A model generated the notes under the pieces. The model saw nothing but the letters and a program-made list of their open reading frames with translations, ran no database searches and had not been told where the DNA came from. Shown piece by piece: positions 60,328 through 64,000 of a DNA stretch of 64,000 nt; position 1 is the stretch's first letter; the number at the start of each line of letters is the position of its first letter. The translations under genes were made by a program, and so were the position numbers. Source of the stretch: Aminiphilus circumscriptus DSM 16581 (GTDB lineage Bacteria > Synergistota > Synergistia > Synergistales > Aminiphilaceae); contig NZ_JAFY01000002.1 of NCBI RefSeq assembly GCF_000526375.1, forward strand, positions 682,001 through 746,000, read 5' to 3'.

Positions 60328-61869
60328 TCATTCCTCCTCGGAGCCGGCGATCTTCCATTTGAACCACTTGTACTGATCCTTCTCCAGCACGCGGTACCCT
60401 CGAATTTCCTTGGTGACCCACAGAAGGTATTCCTTGGAGAAGGATTCCTGAAGGGCCATGATGGATTTCCCCTTGTTGCCCTTGAGTCCGGCGTAGGTGT
60501 CCTTGAGATCCCGGTCGTCGTCGGCATCCCAGCGGAAGAGGGCCATGGCCTGGGCCACGGATTTCTCCGGCGTGTCCGCAGGGATAAGAGGAAACTGGAG
60601 CACGTGTTCCTCCCAGTTGTAGACGCCATTCCCCTTGCCGGGCACGACCACCACCCGGGGACAGCCGTGGATCCGGATCCGGCTCAGGCCGAGAATTCCC
60701 GGATCGGCCTGGAGAAGATGCTCGATCCCCTTGGAGATAGCGCTGAACGTGAGAAGATCTTTCCCTCCCGAAGGGGAAAAGAGGGGCGAAACGTCCAGAT
60801 GACTCCTTTTTGCGGACATCTCCATGAACATCTTCCGGGTCTTTATGGATTCCTTCATGACAAGGCGAAGTTCACCCTCGCCCTTGCCCTTCCATTTCTC
60901 CGCGAAGCGTCCGACCTTCTGAGTTTGGCGGCGGAGTTCCTCCTGGGTCCGGACGAAGAAGATCGCCATGTCCTCGATCTCCTGGTCCAGGGCGAGAAGC
61001 TGTTCGAACTGGTTGAGGAGTCCCATCTGTTCGAGCCCGCTTCGGAGAGGATCGAGGAGGCTTTTTCGTTTTTCCAGCGCTCCTCGGTAGGCCGAGGCGG
61101 CGTCGATGATCTTCTGCCGTTCCTGGTTGTCCGCCATGCGGACCCGGAGCGTGCGCAGTGTGTTCTCCACGAAGTTCATGAGATTTCCATCGATGGTGGC
61201 GAGGAGCGTATCCGCCTCTTTCGTCTGGGGAAAGTTGATGTGTTTCAGGAGAATTCCCTGAATTCCCTTCCGCTTGCGGATGTTCACGTTCAGGACTTCT
61301 TCGAGGTGATCCGTCTTCGCCCGGAGGCTCATGCCCGCACGCGGACTCTGGAGAGGGCGGGCGTAGAGCAGGGTGAACTCCTCGGCGATGAGATCGGACA
61401 GGCGGTAGTACTGAAAACGGTCCAGCGGGGGCGCCTTCTCCGTGGAGGCGAGGAGCGCGACGGAATCTCCCGGAGTGATCCGGGAATCCAGAAAGCCGAA
61501 GTCGAGGAAGAGGCGTTCCTCGGGAGTGAAGTCGATCCGCTGTGGAGCTCCCGTGCTGGTGCGGATATGTCGTTCCACCACACTCCAGAGAAGGTTCCAA
61601 TAGGCGGTGGCAAGCTTTTCCCAGAGTTCCCGCGTGCGCTTGCGGACTTCGATGTCATCGCTCGGCTGGGGCAGGAGCACATACTCCTCCACGTCGGCGC
61701 GGAGCTGCTTGAGAGTGGTACGGTCCTCCTCGTTCGAGAGGTTCTGTTCGAGGAAGATGAGCGGTTCCAAAAGCCCACCTTCGGCGTTGGTGCCGCCCGA
61801 GGTTTCCCTTTCCGAAAGCGGAGGCGCATTTTGGGCGGATTGGAGTGTTGCGGATAGTTCCTCTGCCAT
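60328..61869 (-). CDS. Conserved-looking helical protein of unknown function
   Basis: A 513-residue soluble, mostly helical, charged protein. No signal peptide, membrane segment or catalytic motif is obvious. The central part (about 190-340) is rich in heptad-like helices (EEVLNVNIRKRKGIQGIL, NFVENTLRTLRVRMADN, LEQMGLLNQFEQLLALDQEI). The C-terminal third is more globular (RIRIHGCPRVVVVPGKGNG, YNWEEHVLQFPLIPAD, FSKEYLLWVTKEIRGYRVLE). The ribosome-binding site AAGGAGGT is nearly perfect at six bases from the ATG, suggesting high expression. It is monocistronic, between a miniature element and a terminator. I do not recognise the family. Confidence 0.78.
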   Translation of the reverse strand: MAEELSATLQSAQNAPPLSERETSGGTNAEGGLLEPLIFLEQNLSNEEDRTTLKQLRADVEEYVLLPQPSDDIEVRKRTRELWEKLATAYWNLLWSVVERHIRTSTGAPQRIDFTPEERLFLDFGFLDSRITPGDSVALLASTEKAPPLDRFQYYRLSDLIAEEFTLLYARPLQSPRAGMSLRAKTDHLEEVLNVNIRKRKGIQGILLKHINFPQTKEADTLLATIDGNLMNFVENTLRTLRVRMADNQERQKIIDAASAYRGALEKRKSLLDPLRSGLEQMGLLNQFEQLLALDQEIEDMAIFFVRTQEELRRQTQKVGRFAEKWKGKGEGELRLVMKESIKTRKMFMEMSAKRSHLDVSPLFSPSGGKDLLTFSAISKGIEHLLQADPGILGLSRIRIHGCPRVVVVPGKGNGVYNWEEHVLQFPLIPADTPEKSVAQAMALFRWDADDDRDLKDTYAGLKGNKGKSIMALQESFSKEYLLWVTKEIRGYRVLEKDQYKWFKWKIAGSEEE

Positions 61870-61914
61870 GGTCGGACCTCCTTGTTTCCTCGAAAAAAGA
61901 GGAGGAAACCCTAA

Positions 61915-62014
61915 GGAATCTCTGAATAAGGCTACGTCAGCCCCGCAGGGCGCCTCGCAGAGCCTGATGCGACCCGAGTCAAGAAAAATCGAAAGGTCTT
62001 TATTCAGGGTTTTC
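61915..62014. mobile_element. Miniature inverted-repeat element, copy B
   Basis: A 100-base element with 15-base imperfect terminal inverted repeats (left GGAATCTCTGAATAA; right end, inverted, GAAAACCCTGAATAA), flanked by an exact four-base direct repeat CTAA (61911-61914 and 62015-62018). It is the inverted counterpart of the copy at 35229. It lies about 45 bases upstream of the start of the unknown 513-residue gene, so it may affect its promoter. The YTAR target and short GGAA-type ends are reminiscent of IS5-group elements; the parent transposase is not in the window. Confidence 0.85.
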
Positions 62015-62203
62015 CTAAAATTGAGTCTCAGGACCCATTCTACTCGCTCAAGGGCGATTGTGCCAGATCAAGAACACATCGCGACGGATCTTTTTCCGCA
62101 AGGGCGTCATGAGTTCTCTCGAACGAGAGAGGCGCCGCAAACAACATTTCTCCTGTACGGATGCCCGCTCTGGTTTCTGCCGCGGCGGTCCGTTGCGGTG
62201 CCG

Positions 62204-64000
62204 TCAAGGAAGATCGAACTTCCGAGAGGCGAAGCGGAGAAACCGTTCCGCCCATTCGGGATCGAACTGAGTGCCCGCGCAGCGCCGGATCTCCTCCCGT
62301 GCCTCCCCGGGAGAAAGACGCGGTTTATAGAGTCGGTTCGTCATGGATTCGAAGGCGTCAACAAGGGTCATGATGCGGCTTTCCAGAGGAATCGACGTTT
62401 CTCTTCCTCCAGCGGGGTACCCCTCACCATTCCACCACTGGTGGTGGCAGCGGATGCCCTCGGCGATGTCGAAAAGCGCGGGAACGGCGAGGGCGATGCG
62501 ATGTCCGATCTCGGGATGCCGTCGGATCTCCACGAACTCCTCCTCGGAGAGCGGTTCCGTTTTGGCGAGCAGGCCCGGCTGAATGCCCACCATGCCGATG
62601 TCGTGCCAGGCGGCGAGGCGGATCAGACGCTCTCGAAAAACAGGTTCAAACTCGGGTATGGTACTGATGAAATCCTCCATGATGACTGCGCAGTTCTTCA
62701 TGTGGTCCTTTCGGTTTTTCTCCTCCTCGTGGATTCGGTAAAGAAAGAACTTCAGGATCGCCTCCCGAGCCTTTTTTCGGTGCTCATCCTTTTGAGCGTA
62801 CATGATCTCGTCGGCATCCTTGAAAAGTTCCAGGATGCTTCGTTCCGCCGTTTTGCCCGTGCGCATTCCCCAGGAAAAGAGGACGGGCAGATGTCCCTCC
62901 GGGGCGTTGTGGAGGGAGAGTGCTTCCTCAAGCCGGAGCATCATCCGCTTTTCCGTCTCGGGTGAACTGAAGGGAACGAGAACGGCGAATTCGTCGCCGC
63001 CGATGCGGGCGACCACGTCGGCGGCGCGAAACGTGTTCTGAAGTAGCGATGCAGCCTTGCGGATCAATTCGTCTCCCCAAGCATGTCCCAGGGTATCGTT
63101 CACGAGTTTGAGTCCATCCAGATCGCAGATCACCACCGTGACGGGGTCGAATCGTCCTGTGCCGTGGCGGTGCATCTCTTCTTCGAAGAGCGTACGGTTT
63201 GCAAGGCCGGTGAGAGAATCCTGGAGCGAGCGTTCTCGGAGTTGCTGCATGGCGACCTGAACCCGTTCTTTCAGGTCGTCCACGGCGAGGGCGACGGTGC
63301 CGAGTTCCTGGGGAAGCCGTTCGACGGTTTCGGAAGGATATTTGGTGTAGTTGCCCTCTCCCACGGCGGAGACTCCCGCGAGGAGTGTGGAAAGGGCGCG
63401 GGACATGCGGGAGAAAAGAAGCAGGAAGAAGAGAACTCCCAGTGCGGCGAAGAGCGTGACGGACAGAATACTGAAGCGGACCATACGAGTTGTGGACTGC
63501 TGGTACTCCCCCAGGGTCATTTCCGCGCCGAGAATCAGGTCCCGCCCCTCAAGAAAGGTGAGGAGTCTGTAATAGTGTTCTCCTCTTTCGTCTTTCCCCT
63601 GGAGGAGGAGGGAACCTTTTCGTCCTGTCAGGAGCGGGTGGGCTCGAGGATCCTCCGCGAGGTTTGTTCCGAATATCCGCTCGCTTGCCTTCGGGCCGGA
63701 CAGAAGATGACCCATTCCGTCATAGAGGAGAAAACGCCCTGTTTCACCGAAGTGCATTTTTCCGATAAGGTGGGCCAGATTTTCCAGGAGGGCCGAGCCC
63801 AAGACCAGCCCATCGAAAGTTCCCTGTCGGAAGACAGGAACGGAGAAGAGGATGAGCGTGTTACCGGAAACTCTTCCCACGAGAGGTGGTGTGATGAATT
63901 CCTCTCCCCTGTGGGCGGCCTGGAAATACTCCCGGTCCCGAAGATCCGGCGAATTTTCGGGACGTATGCCGAGACTGCTGTCGACCAGGAAACGCCCTTC
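62204..64000 (-). CDS. Membrane receptor with GGDEF and HD-GYP domains (N-terminus beyond edge)
   Basis: Partial gene; the frame stays open to the right edge, giving 598 visible residues. The visible N-terminal part continues a dCache-type periplasmic sensor (the edge codons read EGRFLVDSSLGIRPENS, then LRDREYFQAAHRGE), followed by a transmembrane helix (FSILSVTLFAALGVLFFLLLF), a HAMP linker, a GGDEF domain with an intact IGGDEFAVLV active site and an HD-GYP domain (AAWHDIGMVGI, HPEIGHRIAL, CHHQWWNGEGYPAGG, MTLVDAFESMT). The GGDEF core suggests cyclic di-GMP synthesis and the HD-GYP part hydrolysis. A stand-alone reading from the GTG at 63880 is unlikely because the sensor domain continues upstream of it. 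Confidence 0.92.
   Translation of the reverse strand, partial: EGRFLVDSSLGIRPENSPDLRDREYFQAAHRGEEFITPPLVGRVSGNTLILFSVPVFRQGTFDGLVLGSALLENLAHLIGKMHFGETGRFLLYDGMGHLLSGPKASERIFGTNLAEDPRAHPLLTGRKGSLLLQGKDERGEHYYRLLTFLEGRDLILGAEMTLGEYQQSTTRMVRFSILSVTLFAALGVLFFLLLFSRMSRALSTLLAGVSAVGEGNYTKYPSETVERLPQELGTVALAVDDLKERVQVAMQQLRERSLQDSLTGLANRTLFEEEMHRHGTGRFDPVTVVICDLDGLKLVNDTLGHAWGDELIRKAASLLQNTFRAADVVARIGGDEFAVLVPFSSPETEKRMMLRLEEALSLHNAPEGHLPVLFSWGMRTGKTAERSILELFKDADEIMYAQKDEHRKKAREAILKFFLYRIHEEEKNRKDHMKNCAVIMEDFISTIPEFEPVFRERLIRLAAWHDIGMVGIQPGLLAKTEPLSEEEFVEIRRHPEIGHRIALAVPALFDIAEGIRCHHQWWNGEGYPAGGRETSIPLESRIMTLVDAFESMTNRLYKPRLSPGEAREEIRRCAGTQFDPEWAERFLRFASRKFDLP

Noticed and set aside
62040-62062. A possible -24 sigma-54 promoter element (CTGGCAC on the minus strand) upstream of the unknown gene at 61869
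   Set aside because: The -12 GC is not at the required 10-base spacing from the -24 GG.
1-64000. CRISPR arrays, rRNA and tRNA genes
   Set aside because: No regularly spaced direct repeats, no rRNA-like stretches and no tRNA T-loop/acceptor patterns were found in the intergenic regions on reading.

Overview
The window is GC-rich, densely coded DNA from a diderm bacterium: it carries an RND efflux pump, several exported proteins with Sec-type signals, HD-GYP/GGDEF signalling proteins and a FapA-like protein. Non-pyrrolysine MttB-type methyltransferases with a corrinoid protein, an NRAMP-like carrier of the 5-oxoproline operon type and an NhaC antiporter suggest an anaerobe that lives on amino acids and methylated amines. 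My best guess is a member of the Synergistota. That is an inference from gene content, not from a marker gene. I see no rRNA, tRNA or CRISPR array.

Layout. 1-1435: NRAMP-like carrier (-) and the first codons of a further gene. 1657-7003 (-): a tightly overlapping unit of small membrane protein, sodium:solute symporter, sensor kinase, NtrC-type regulator and a short divergent sigma-54. 7197-8489 (+): ferritin-like protein and alpha/beta hydrolase. 8716-10976 (-): thioredoxin-fold protein, helical unknown and a membrane protein with a CPLC motif. 11391-12098 (+): exported repeat protein. 12417-21519 (-): a sugar operon of FGGY kinase, M42 enzyme, two permeases, ATPase, binding protein, DeoR regulator and BtpA/SgcQ protein. 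It resembles the E. coli sgc operon with an ABC transporter and kinase in place of the PTS. 21897-28009 (+): two large exported proteins sharing a repeat module, one with an HExxH site. 28221-30305 (+): panB and an aminotransferase.

31193-32586 (+): NYN-domain protein and GNAT acetyltransferase. 32739-34526 (-): DNA polymerase I lacking the 5' nuclease. 34753-35181 (-): a 5'-truncated GyrI-like gene beside a miniature transposable element, whose second copy is at 61915. 35734-44549 (+): mttB, two saccharopine-dehydrogenase-like genes, mttB, nhaC, gntR and a corrinoid protein, a likely methylated-amine catabolic cluster. 44678-46957 (-): HD-GYP receptor. 47322-51358 (+): exported oligoendopeptidase F, YitT-like protein and an MBL-fold hydrolase. 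51498-55259 (-): a large GAF-like protein and a DUF342/FapA-like protein. 55729-60108 (+): RND adaptor and pump. 60328-61869 (-): unknown 513-residue protein. 62204 to the right edge (-): dCache-HAMP-GGDEF-HD-GYP receptor.

The two regions most likely to hold undescribed biology are the mttB/dehydrogenase cluster (35.7-44.5 kb), with its own promoter and a possible GntR operator, and the sgc-like operon (12.4-21.6 kb). Most start codons given here were chosen by ribosome-binding-site spacing and overlap with neighbours and may be inside longer open frames.
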